Below, piece by piece: positions 8,903 through 16,747 of a stretch of 64,000 bases of DNA. The stretch covers positions 1-64,000 of the forward strand of contig NZ_JAAOHY010000006.1 of NCBI RefSeq assembly GCF_011308835.1. The letters are read 5' to 3'. The notes below the pieces were generated by a model. That model worked only from the letters and a program-made list of their open reading frames with translations. It searched no databases and was not told the DNA's origin. Numbering within the stretch: position 1 is the stretch's first letter; each line of letters opens with the position of its first letter. The position numbers and the translations under genes are program-made. The stretch comes from Paracoccus xiamenensis. Its GTDB lineage: Bacteria > Pseudomonadota > Alphaproteobacteria > Rhodobacterales > Rhodobacteraceae.

Positions 8903-9685
8903 TTATTCGGCGACTGCGGTGATCTTGGCCCCGGCCTTGTCGACCGCCTCGCCATTCGGGCCGAAATACACGGCGCCCTCGGCGAACCATTTTTCGATCA
9001 ACCCGTTCAGGGTGCCATCTTCCTTCATGGCGGTCAGCGCCGCATTCATCTTGTCGCGCAGCTCGGTGTCGGACTGGCGCACACCGACGCCGATACCGCC
9101 GCCCAGCGGAACATCCTCGCCGACCCAGGCCAATTCACCATTGGATTCGTTCACCGCCGGCTCAAGGAAATCCTTGTCGGCAAAGACGGCTTCGGCTTCG
9201 CCGTTGCGAACGGCGGCGACGGTTTCGTCGGGGGTGGCGAATTCCAGCAGGGTGGCACCGGATTCGGCGACGTGGCCGGCCTGGATCGTGGCGGTCTGGG
9301 CTGCAACAACGGCACCTTCGCCGATATTGGCGTCAGCCGAAAGCGCCGCATAGGCCGAGGCGGCCGGCGGGAAGTAGTTCTGGGTGAAGTCGATTTCGGC
9401 CTTGCGCTCGTCGGTGATTGACATGCCGGCCATGATGGCGTCGTAGTTCGAGGATTTCAGGTTCGGCAGGATCGAATCCCAGTCATTCTTGACCCAGACG
9501 CATTCCAGTTCGGCGCGCTTGCAGATCTCGTTGCCGACGGCGATGTCGAAGCCGTCCAACTCGCCGGCATCATTGACCAGGTTATAGGGAGGGTAGGCGC
9601 CCTCGGACGCGATCCGGACCGGCGCGGCCAGACCCATCCCGGCGGTCAGCGCCAGGGTGGCGGCGGCGAGCATCAGTTTTTTCAT
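8903..9685 (-). CDS. Periplasmic amino acid/polyamine-type substrate-binding protein
   Basis: The 260-residue protein has a clear Sec signal peptide (cleavage near residue 20 after GLA) and the SBP_bac_3 fold: ASEGAYPPYN first strand, LDGFDIAVGNEIC, and the ITDERKAEIDFT hinge motif (around residue 90). The closest described class is lysine/arginine/ornithine/histidine-binding proteins. The two N-terminal cysteines (about residues 55 and 62) fit the disulfide seen in that class. It sits second in the minus-strand operon, 23 bases after the ATPase. Adjacent glutamylation enzymes make a basic amino acid or a polyamine a plausible ligand. Confidence 0.88.
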   Translation of the reverse strand: MKKLMLAAATLALTAGMGLAAPVRIASEGAYPPYNLVNDAGELDGFDIAVGNEICKRAELECVWVKNDWDSILPNLKSSNYDAIMAGMSITDERKAEIDFTQNYFPPAASAYAALSADANIGEGAVVAAQTATIQAGHVAESGATLLEFATPDETVAAVRNGEAEAVFADKDFLEPAVNESNGELAWVGEDVPLGGGIGVGVRQSDTELRDKMNAALTAMKEDGTLNGLIEKWFAEGAVYFGPNGEAVDKAGAKITAVAE

Positions 9686-9708
9686 GCTTGTTTCTCCTGT
9701 TGGTAGGT

Positions 9709-10494
9709 TCAGACAGCCATGGTGGCGCTGAGGAATTGGCGCAGACGTTCCGTCTTTGGCGCGCCAAAGACCTGATCGGGCGGACCTTCTTCTTCGATCC
9801 GTCCCTGATGCAGGAATACGACGTGATCGCTGACATCGGCGGCAAGCCGCATGTCATGCGTCACCAGAATCATGGTGCGATGTTCGGCGGCAAGGTCCTT
9901 GATGACCTTGACCACCTCTTGCTGCAATTCGGGATCCAGCGCGCTGGTGGGTTCGTCGAACAGCAACGCCTTGGGTTCCATGCACAGCGCCCGCGCAATC
10001 GCGGCGCGCTGTTGCTGACCGCCCGACAGCTGCGCGGGCCAGGCGTCGGCCTTGTCGGCGATACCCACCTTGGCCAGCAGCTTGCGGGCGCGGTCCTCGA
10101 CCTCGGCCGGGTTCTGTCCCAGCACGGTGACGGGTGATTCCATCACGTTCTGCAGAATGGTCATGTGCGACCACAGGTTGAACTGCTGGAAGACCATCGA
10201 CAGCTGGGTGCGGATGCGGGTGACCTGGGCGCGGTCGGCCGGAAGCCGGGCAAGGCCCTGACCCTTCCATCGCACGGGCTCGCCCATGAAAAGAATCTCG
10301 CCTTGTTGGCTGTTTTCCAGCAGGTTGCAGCAGCGCAGCAGTGTGGATTTCCCGGAACCTGACGAACCGATAAGGCTGACCACATGACCGCGCGGTGCGG
10401 TCAGGGATACGCCTTTCAGCACCTCCAGCTGCCCATAGGACTTGTGCAGATCGTGGATCTCGATGACGGGCGTGTGTGTCGAAGTGTCGCTCAT
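9709..10494 (-). CDS. ABC transporter ATP-binding protein, polar amino acid type
   Basis: Start chosen at ATG 10494 (MSDTSTH); the upstream in-frame extension to 10533 adds 13 residues without family resemblance. The 261-residue ATPase has Walker A GSSGSGKST, signature LSGGQQQR, Walker B ALLFDEPTSALDPE and the switch histidine in ILVTHDM. It is the HisP/GlnQ type. First gene of the minus-strand transporter operon; a 90-base divergent intergenic region separates it from the amidotransferase gene on the plus strand. Confidence 0.92.
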   Translation of the reverse strand: MSDTSTHTPVIEIHDLHKSYGQLEVLKGVSLTAPRGHVVSLIGSSGSGKSTLLRCCNLLENSQQGEILFMGEPVRWKGQGLARLPADRAQVTRIRTQLSMVFQQFNLWSHMTILQNVMESPVTVLGQNPAEVEDRARKLLAKVGIADKADAWPAQLSGGQQQRAAIARALCMEPKALLFDEPTSALDPELQQEVVKVIKDLAAEHRTMILVTHDMRLAADVSDHVVFLHQGRIEEEGPPDQVFGAPKTERLRQFLSATMAV

Positions 10495-10584
10495 GGTGAC
10501 GCGTATGTGGCGCGATTTCGTGCCGGATTGCAACGCTTTCGTGCGCCGCCTAGATTTGGGTGAAACCTCAAGCGATGGCGAAAC

Positions 10585-11283
10585 ATGAAGATCGGCATTC
10601 TACAGACCGGGCAAGCCCCTGAAACCGTGCGGGGCGCCCTGGGCGATTACCCGGAACTGTTCACCCAATTGCTGGCCGATCAGGGCCTCAGCTTTCGCAA
10701 TTATCATGTCGAGGCGATGGAGTTTCCGGCCTCGATCCATGATGCGGAAGGCTGGTTGATTACCGGCTCGCGCCACGGCGCATACGAAGACCACGCCTTC
10801 ATTCCGCCGCTGGAGGCGTTCATCCGTGATGCCTATGGCGCGGCGGTGCCGATGGTCGGCATCTGCTTCGGCCACCAGATCATCGCCCAGGCGCTTGGCG
10901 GCAAGGTCGAAAAATTCAACGGGGGCTGGTCGGTCGGCGCGCAGGATTACGATTTCGGCGATGAAAAGCTCACGCTGAACGCCTGGCATCAGGATCAGGT
11001 CGTCACCCGCCCCGACGGTGCGGAAGTCGCCGCCAGCAGCGGGTTTTGCGAAAACGCGGCGCTGATCTATCCGGGGCGCGCCTTCACGGTGCAGGCTCAC
11101 CCGGAGTTCCGCGATGATTTCATCCAGGGCCTGATCGACACCCGCGCCCGCGGTGTCGTGCCTGACGCGCTGCTGGAGGTGGCCAATGCGCGTATGGGCG
11201 GAAGGCGCGACAGCGACGTGCTGGCCCGCCGCATCGCCGCATTTTTCCATGCCGCCGAAAGCGCACGGAAGGGGGCCGCCTGA
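10585..11283 (+). CDS. Class I glutamine amidotransferase-like hydrolase
   Basis: The 232-residue cytoplasmic protein is a stand-alone class I GATase. The nucleophile is Cys94 in GICFGHQ and the rest of the triad is His172 and Glu174 in AHPEF. It lacks a synthetase domain, so it more likely hydrolyses a gamma-glutamyl compound than feeds ammonia to a partner. In polyamine catabolism a PuuD-type gamma-glutamyl-GABA hydrolase does this, but the sequence is closer to the GMP synthase-like GATase subgroup, so the exact substrate is open. It begins a plus-strand operon, overlapping the next start by one base (TGATG). Confidence 0.82.
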   Translation: MKIGILQTGQAPETVRGALGDYPELFTQLLADQGLSFRNYHVEAMEFPASIHDAEGWLITGSRHGAYEDHAFIPPLEAFIRDAYGAAVPMVGICFGHQIIAQALGGKVEKFNGGWSVGAQDYDFGDEKLTLNAWHQDQVVTRPDGAEVAASSGFCENAALIYPGRAFTVQAHPEFRDDFIQGLIDTRARGVVPDALLEVANARMGGRRDSDVLARRIAAFFHAAESARKGAA

Positions 11284-11897
11284 TGTATTGTCCGCCAGCC
11301 TTCGCCGAATCGCGCCCCGAGGTGATGTCGGCGCTGATCCGCGCCCATCCGCTGGGGCTGCTGATCACGATCGGGGCAGAGGGGCCGATGGCAAATCCGG
11401 TGCCGATGCAGCTGACCGAAACCGGGCAGTTGCGCGCCCATCTTGCACGCGCCAATCCGCAATTGGCCGATCTGGAAACCGGCACCCCGGTGCTGGTCGT
11501 GTTCCAGGGCGAACAAAGCTATGTCTCGCCTGAATGGTATGCGACCAAGGCGGAGACGGGGAAGGTCGTGCCGACCTGGAACTATCTGATGGTGCAGGTG
11601 CGCGGCACCCCGCGCCTGACCGCCGATGCCGACTGGCTGCGCGTTCAGATCGACGCGCTGACCCAACAGATGGAGGAAACCCGGCCCGAGCCGTGGCAAG
11701 TCTCGGACGCGCCGGAAAAATACATAAATGCCCAACTTCGCGGCATTGTCGGGGTGGAAATCGACATCACCGACATGCGCGGCAAATGGAAGGCGGGCCA
11801 GAACAGGGGCCCTGCCGACCGCGAGGGTGTGGCAAGGGCGCTTGGCCCGACCCACCCGAGCCTTGCCGATGCCGCCCTTTCAACAGGAACCATATGA
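11283..11897 (+). CDS. paiB: PaiB-like FMN-binding negative transcriptional regulator family protein
   Basis: The 204-residue product has the PaiB (PF04299) split-barrel pattern: MYCPPAF start, GPMANPVPM, HLARANPQ and the EQSYVSPEWYATK flavin-site segment, then VPTWNY. The C-terminal IDITDMRGKWKAGQN matches the family's LEGKWKxSQN motif. Bacillus PaiB sits beside a polyamine acetyltransferase gene and affects sporulation and protease genes; the biochemical role is poorly known. Here it is wedged between an amidotransferase and a ligase with overlaps on both sides (TGATG, ATGA), which ties it to amine metabolism. Confidence 0.88.
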   Translation: MYCPPAFAESRPEVMSALIRAHPLGLLITIGAEGPMANPVPMQLTETGQLRAHLARANPQLADLETGTPVLVVFQGEQSYVSPEWYATKAETGKVVPTWNYLMVQVRGTPRLTADADWLRVQIDALTQQMEETRPEPWQVSDAPEKYINAQLRGIVGVEIDITDMRGKWKAGQNRGPADREGVARALGPTHPSLADAALSTGTI

Positions 11898-13252
11898 CCC
11901 CCGATTGGCTGGAACAGACCCCGAAAGCGGCGCAGGATTTCGTCGCTGGCCGCCGCTTGGACGAAATCGAATGTATCGTCGCCGATATTGCAGGCGTTGC
12001 GCGCGGCAAGGCGATGCCCGCGTCGAAATTCGCTCGGCAGGAAAAATTCTTCCTGCCCAACTCGATCTTCCTGCAAACGATCACTGGTGAATGGGCCGAC
12101 AACCCCTCGGGCGCGTTCACCGAACCCGACATGATCCTGACCCCGGATTACTCGACCACCACCGCCGCACCCTGGACGGCCGACTATACGCTTCAGGTCA
12201 TCCACGATGTCTATGACCAGCAGGGCCAGCCGGTTCAGGTGGCACCCCGCAACGTGCTGAAACGCGTTGTCGGCATGTTCGAGGCCAAGGGCTGGCGCCC
12301 GATCGTCGCCCCGGAAATGGAGTTCTTTCTGGTCGCCCGCAACACCGACCCGAACCAGCCGATCATCCCGCCGATGGGCCGGTCCGGCAGGCGGGCCGCC
12401 GCTAAGCAGGCCTATTCGCTTTCGGCGGTGGATGAATACGGCAAGGTGATCGACGACATCTATGACTTCGCCGAGGCGCAGGGGTTCGAAATCGACGGCA
12501 TCCTGCAAGAAGGCGGTGCGGGCCAGATCGAGATCAACCTGGCCCATGGCGATCCGGTGCGGCTGGCCGATGAGATCTTCTTCTTCAAGCGCCTGATCCG
12601 CGAGGCGGCGCTGCGCCATGACTGCTATGCCACCTTCATGGCCAAGCCGATCGAGGGCGAGCCGGGCTCGGCCATGCATATCCATCATTCAGTCGTGGAT
12701 CTGGCGACGGGGCAGAACATCTTTTCGGATCCCAAGGGTGCCGAGGCCCCGCAATTCCTGCACTTTATCGCTGGGATGCAGAACCACTTGCCGGCCGCCG
12801 TGGCGCTGCTTGCGCCTTACGTGAACAGCTATCGCCGCTATGTCCCCGACTTCGCCGCGCCGATCAATCTGGAATGGGGACGCGACAACCGTACAACCGG
12901 GCTTCGTGTGCCGATTTCCGGGCCAGAGGCGCGGCGCGTCGAAAACCGGCTGGCGGGGATGGACTGCAATCCCTATCTGGGCCTCGCCGCCAGCCTTGCC
13001 TGCGGCTATCTGGGTCTGGTCGAGGGCAAGGATCCGCGCCCGGAATGCATCGGCGATGCCTATATTTCCGAAGACGAGCTGCCGCTGACGCTGGGTGACG
13101 CGCTTGACCTGATGGTCGAAAGCGCCCCCATGCGCGAGGTTCTGGGCGATGAATTCATCAATGTCTATGAATCGGTGAAGCGCAATGAATACAAGGAATT
13201 CCTTCAGGTCATCAGCCCCTGGGAACGCGAACACCTGCTGCTGAACGTCTGA
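11894..13252 (+). CDS. Glutamine synthetase family ligase, second copy (PuuA-like)
   Basis: Start chosen at ATG 11894 (MTPDWLE), which overlaps the PaiB stop by four bases; the longer open frame to 11534 is only an extension through paiB. The 452-residue protein carries MEFFLVA, GQIEINLAHG, KPIEGEPGSAMHIHHS, NSYRRYVP, NRTTGLRVPISG and RRVENRLAGMDCNPYL, the ordered glutamine synthetase catalytic motifs. A short N-terminal beta domain (IECIVADIAGVARGK) matches gamma-glutamylpolyamine synthetases. It is a distant paralogue of 5823-7154, so the locus encodes two ligases that may take different amines. An intrinsic terminator follows 18 bases after the stop. Confidence 0.88.
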   Translation: MTPDWLEQTPKAAQDFVAGRRLDEIECIVADIAGVARGKAMPASKFARQEKFFLPNSIFLQTITGEWADNPSGAFTEPDMILTPDYSTTTAAPWTADYTLQVIHDVYDQQGQPVQVAPRNVLKRVVGMFEAKGWRPIVAPEMEFFLVARNTDPNQPIIPPMGRSGRRAAAKQAYSLSAVDEYGKVIDDIYDFAEAQGFEIDGILQEGGAGQIEINLAHGDPVRLADEIFFFKRLIREAALRHDCYATFMAKPIEGEPGSAMHIHHSVVDLATGQNIFSDPKGAEAPQFLHFIAGMQNHLPAAVALLAPYVNSYRRYVPDFAAPINLEWGRDNRTTGLRVPISGPEARRVENRLAGMDCNPYLGLAASLACGYLGLVEGKDPRPECIGDAYISEDELPLTLGDALDLMVESAPMREVLGDEFINVYESVKRNEYKEFLQVISPWEREHLLLNV

Positions 13253-13270
13253 TCCGACTGCCAGTCATGC

Positions 13271-13301
13271 AAAAGGCCCCGGCGATTACCGGGGCCTTTT
13301 T
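13271..13301. terminator. Bidirectional intrinsic terminator
   Basis: A perfect 12-base stem, AAAAGGCCCCGG (13271-13282) and CCGGGGCCTTTT (13289-13300), encloses a six-base loop. The flanking A and T runs make it work on both strands, between the convergent ligase gene and the GSCFA gene. Confidence 0.93.
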
Positions 13302-13324
13302 CGGTTCCGTCTTGGCCGACGTAC

Positions 13325-14353
13325 TCAGGCGTCCAGCTTGCTTTCGTCGCAAATCAGCTCCAGCTCCTCGGCGGGTTCTGGTTCGGCTTCGCCTTGCGCA
13401 AATTCCGTTGCCATCGGCCCCGAGAAGAAGTGCGACATCACATAATCGACGCCATATTGGCTGACATTGCGCAGGTCGGGCTCGAAATACATGCCGCGCG
13501 CCGGATGGCTGCTGATGATCTCGTATGAAGGGAAATAGCTGACGCCGTCCAGTTCCGCCACCAGATCGCCCGCGACGGCCCGCAGCACCGATTTGGAATA
13601 GCTGGTCGCAACCATGACGTGATTGTCGGTTGCGGTTGCCGCCAGCGGCACGGGCGAGACGGTCAGCAGCATCCGCGCCGAAAGGTTGACCGCGCGCAGG
13701 GCCGACCAGAATTCGGTCATGTCGGCCATCACTTCGCCATAGCGCAGGTTGCGGAAGACATGCTTCTGCGGGTCGTATTCGCCGGCGACGGTGCCGGGGG
13801 CCATCGGGTACATGGTTCCGTCCACGCGATGTTCCCATCCCTCGGTCAGGCCCATGGTGAAGACGAACAGGTCCAGTTCGGCGAACATCTTGCGCACCGC
13901 CGCCAGATGGCGCTGTCGCAGGGCGGTCACTTCCTCGGGGCTGGCCTGACCAACCGGGTCGATGCCGGGGCGCAGGGCGTCGAAGAAGCGGCCATTGCGT
14001 TCCCAGACCGCATCCAGCGGCGTACGGTTGCCATGCGCCTCGTGGAACAGCTGGATCAGTTGGCGCGAAGTATAGACGTTGCCATAGCGGCAGGAAAACA
14101 CGCCAAAGCCCCAACGCCGCGCCTCGGCCTCATCGGCGAAGTCGATGGGGGCGGGCTCCATATCCATATAGCTGGCGCCGCGCCGGGCCAGGTTATTGCC
14201 GATATGCTGGGCAAAGCAGCTGCCGGCAGTGGCGATCCGGTCGCTGCGTGACAGCGTGATCGGCTGCCACATGTCGAACAGCTTGGAATAATGGACGGTG
14301 CCAACGCCGCGTTTCCAATAGGCGCGGTCGGGTTGTGACGTATAGGGGTTCAT
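13325..14353 (-). CDS. GSCFA domain protein (SGNH-like, polysaccharide locus)
   Basis: The 342-residue protein contains the diagnostic AGSCFAQHIG motif at about residues 43-52, which defines the GSCFA domain (PF08885). GSCFA proteins are remote relatives of SGNH/GDSL hydrolases and often sit in glycan loci, where an acyl-transfer or esterase role is suspected but not generally proven. A second conserved block, FVFTMGLTEGWEH (about residue 154-166), and the TVSPVPL segment (about 225) fit the family. No signal peptide is obvious, so it is probably cytoplasmic. It is the last gene of the minus-strand part of the capsule locus, four bases after the hydrolase-like gene. Confidence 0.85.
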   Translation of the reverse strand: MNPYTSQPDRAYWKRGVGTVHYSKLFDMWQPITLSRSDRIATAGSCFAQHIGNNLARRGASYMDMEPAPIDFADEAEARRWGFGVFSCRYGNVYTSRQLIQLFHEAHGNRTPLDAVWERNGRFFDALRPGIDPVGQASPEEVTALRQRHLAAVRKMFAELDLFVFTMGLTEGWEHRVDGTMYPMAPGTVAGEYDPQKHVFRNLRYGEVMADMTEFWSALRAVNLSARMLLTVSPVPLAATATDNHVMVATSYSKSVLRAVAGDLVAELDGVSYFPSYEIISSHPARGMYFEPDLRNVSQYGVDYVMSHFFSGPMATEFAQGEAEPEPAEELELICDESKLDA

Positions 14354-14357
14354 GTCT

Positions 14358-15341
14358 TCACCTCTCTGCCAGCATGGATGTGGTCAGCGCATTCGCCAGA
14401 CGCAAGTCGTCGCCGCCGAAGGTCTTGGCCGGGCCGGGTTTGGCCGGTGCGGCGGCCGGTGCAGCGGCCGGTGGCCCTGACGCGGCAGGGGCGGTGCCAT
14501 ATTCGGCATGCCAGGCGGTCAGCAGTTCCGGGACGGATGCGCCGGGGTTGTTGATGACGGTGTTCAGCCACTGTGTCGCCAAAGCGACTGGCACGGAATT
14601 GGAATGGTCCGGGATCCCCCAATAGCCGCATTGCAGAATGAGGCGGGATTTGCCGTGCGCAGAAATGGCGTCGACCAGCGGCGCCACATGCTGCTTCAGG
14701 TGGAACTGATCTCCCGTCGAATGCAGCAGAACCACCGTGTTCGGCACCGCCTGCCGGTAAAGTGCGACGACATCGGCGCAAATCACCTCTCCCAGTGCTT
14801 CGACGCCGGGCAGAGAGGGCCAGCAGGCGGCGGTGTATCGGCCGCCATGACCCGAATAGTACCTGCGGATGTCGGTTTGCGGGGAAACGGCGAGGCAGGT
14901 GCTGCCGGGAATATGCCAGGAATAGAACAGGCTGGCGAAACCGCCGCCCGAGCTGCCCATGAAGACGACATGTTCGATATCCAGATAGGCGATCGCGCGC
15001 TTGATGAGGTCCAGCAGTACCTCTTGCGCGGGAAAGCCTTCGTAACCGGCATACCAGGCAAGGGTGAAATTGCCCGTGCCCTCCATCCCCGGATCGGCGA
15101 TCATCAGCTGGTTTGCTGGCTCGCCCGTCATCGGCATGACCGGCATGAAGATCGGGGTCGCACGTTTGGCGCGGTCGATGGCGCCGTGAAAGCTGATATA
15201 CAGCGTCTTTGACCCGGTTTTGCGCGCCAGACGCATCGGCACCTTGCCGCCGGCATCGGTACAATAGAAAGGCTGGCGGCTGTCCAGCCCTTGTTCCAGC
15301 GGAAGCTGCGGAAGCGGGGGGCGTTCAGGCCTTACGTTCAC
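14358..15341 (-). CDS. Alpha/beta-hydrolase-like protein of the polysaccharide locus (copy 1)
   Basis: The 327-residue protein has an N-terminal IxFHGAIDRAKR strand and a nucleophile-elbow GSSGG (Ser131 expected as nucleophile) preceded by a hydrophobic strand (HVVFM). Possible acid and histidine positions lie in HSTGDQFH and the conserved GYWGIPDHS region. No signal peptide is visible. The carboxy-terminal Ala/Pro-rich linker (SGPPAAAPAAAPAK) is unusual. It is clearly paralogous to 25387-26439 at the other end of the locus, sharing FHGAxDxxxR, WYAGxEGF, WPSLP and NNPGAS-type blocks. Its start overlaps the glycosyltransferase stop by four bases. Substrate unknown; a role in glycan substituent turnover is inferred. 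Confidence 0.72.
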   Translation of the reverse strand: MNVRPERPPLPQLPLEQGLDSRQPFYCTDAGGKVPMRLARKTGSKTLYISFHGAIDRAKRATPIFMPVMPMTGEPANQLMIADPGMEGTGNFTLAWYAGYEGFPAQEVLLDLIKRAIAYLDIEHVVFMGSSGGGFASLFYSWHIPGSTCLAVSPQTDIRRYYSGHGGRYTAACWPSLPGVEALGEVICADVVALYRQAVPNTVVLLHSTGDQFHLKQHVAPLVDAISAHGKSRLILQCGYWGIPDHSNSVPVALATQWLNTVINNPGASVPELLTAWHAEYGTAPAASGPPAAAPAAAPAKPGPAKTFGGDDLRLANALTTSMLAER

Positions 15342-16720
15342 AGATTGCCCTCCACATGAGCAAGCGGAACCACCATTTCTGCCGGTGCGGCATAGCGGCG
15401 ATTGACCATCGGGAACGGGACATAGGGCCCGCTCTCGGCGAAGTTGGACTTGTGCCAGCTGTCCCAGGCATCGCGGAAACTTGCCCGCACGGGCGAGATG
15501 CCGGTGGTCTTGCTGACACCGAATTCCGCATGGTTGGTCAAGCTGGTCTCGAGGTCAAGGCAGACCATCGAGATCATCGGCAGGTCGGCATAGGCATCGC
15601 CCAGCAGCTGCATGGTTCGTGCGATCATTTCGCTGTCAGCGCCGAAGCGGACCGAATCCCAATAGCCCAGCCTATCCATCATCGTCGCGCGGTGGAAAAG
15701 GCAAGAAATCGAGGACTTCCGCTTTACCCCGTCCACCGAGAAGCCGCTGATCGGCCCGATATGGCCGAACCGTCCAGAAGGCAGGATGCGGATCATATAG
15801 GTCAGCCCGGCCAGGACTGGGCGGCCAAGTTTCTGGAACTTGCCCAGATGACGCTCGATGCGCTGCGGATGCGACCAGTCGTCGGCGTCCTGCCCGGTGA
15901 CCCATTCCCCCTTCGCATCCCGTAGCGCCAAGTTCTTCGACACATAAGGGCCGACATTATAGGTGTTGCGGCGGATCTTCACCCGGTCGTCCGACGCCGC
16001 GATCTTTTGCAGCACCTGCCATGTGTTGTCGCTGCTGCAATCATCGACGATCAGCAGTTCGATATTCTGCCAGGTTTGGTTCAGGATCGAGCGCGCCGCA
16101 CCTTCGACGGTCGCGGCCGCGTTCCAGGCCGGCATGATGACGCTGACCAGCGGGCCACCGCTTTGCTTGCGCAACTCGGCCGTGGCCAGCCGCGAGGTCA
16201 TCGCCCCAAGGCCCGGCGTCAGGCGCAGCGGTGCGATGCCGCTGTCGTGCTGCAGATAGGCGTTCAGATGCTGCAGCCAGCTGTCTTCGTCCCCCGTTGC
16301 CAGCGCCGCATTGGCGCGCAGGATCGCGGCGGAATAGGCCAGCTCCGCGGGCAGGTGCTTGTGCAGCAACTTCTCGGCCAGATCAGCCTCGCCGATGTCT
16401 TGCAGATGGCTGGCCGCCTGCAATATGCGGCGTTGTTCAACCTCTGCCGGCGTGCCGCCAAGGCTTTGCATAAGCGCACTGGCCTTTGACTTGGCCAGCC
16501 GGGGATTGGCGAATTGGTGAAAGCTTTCGCTGAACCGTGGTCCCGGATCGCGGCCCAGCATGAAACCGACCGTGCGGAAATGGTCCCACGGGTCCATTCC
16601 CGACAGCGCCACATCGGGATAGCGGTCGCTATACCAGGTGGCGTCGAAGACGCCGGACTCGGCAAGGGCTGCCTGTGCCTCCGACGTTATCTCGCGATAC
16701 AGTTTCACATCGCTCTGCAT
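15338..16720 (-). CDS. Family 2 glycosyltransferase with N-terminal YPDV-type motif
   Basis: The 460-residue protein has a GT-A domain at about 185-400: VSVIMPAWNAAATVEGA, LLIVDDCSSDNTW, then GQDADDW as the DxD-type metal motif. About residues 20-65 carry FDATWYSDRYPDV...GMDPWDHF...GRDPGP, a motif found in large surface-glycan glycosyltransferases. The middle (about 80-180) is helical and Ala-rich. Residues 1-460 align by eye with the first half of the 842-residue transferase at 22786-25314. It lies directly upstream of and overlaps the hydrolase-like gene. Confidence 0.88.
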   Translation of the reverse strand: MQSDVKLYREITSEAQAALAESGVFDATWYSDRYPDVALSGMDPWDHFRTVGFMLGRDPGPRFSESFHQFANPRLAKSKASALMQSLGGTPAEVEQRRILQAASHLQDIGEADLAEKLLHKHLPAELAYSAAILRANAALATGDEDSWLQHLNAYLQHDSGIAPLRLTPGLGAMTSRLATAELRKQSGGPLVSVIMPAWNAAATVEGAARSILNQTWQNIELLIVDDCSSDNTWQVLQKIAASDDRVKIRRNTYNVGPYVSKNLALRDAKGEWVTGQDADDWSHPQRIERHLGKFQKLGRPVLAGLTYMIRILPSGRFGHIGPISGFSVDGVKRKSSISCLFHRATMMDRLGYWDSVRFGADSEMIARTMQLLGDAYADLPMISMVCLDLETSLTNHAEFGVSKTTGISPVRASFRDAWDSWHKSNFAESGPYVPFPMVNRRYAAPAEMVVPLAHVEGNL

Positions 16721-16747
16721 TTTGCCTGTCCGACGTCTTGCTGCGCC

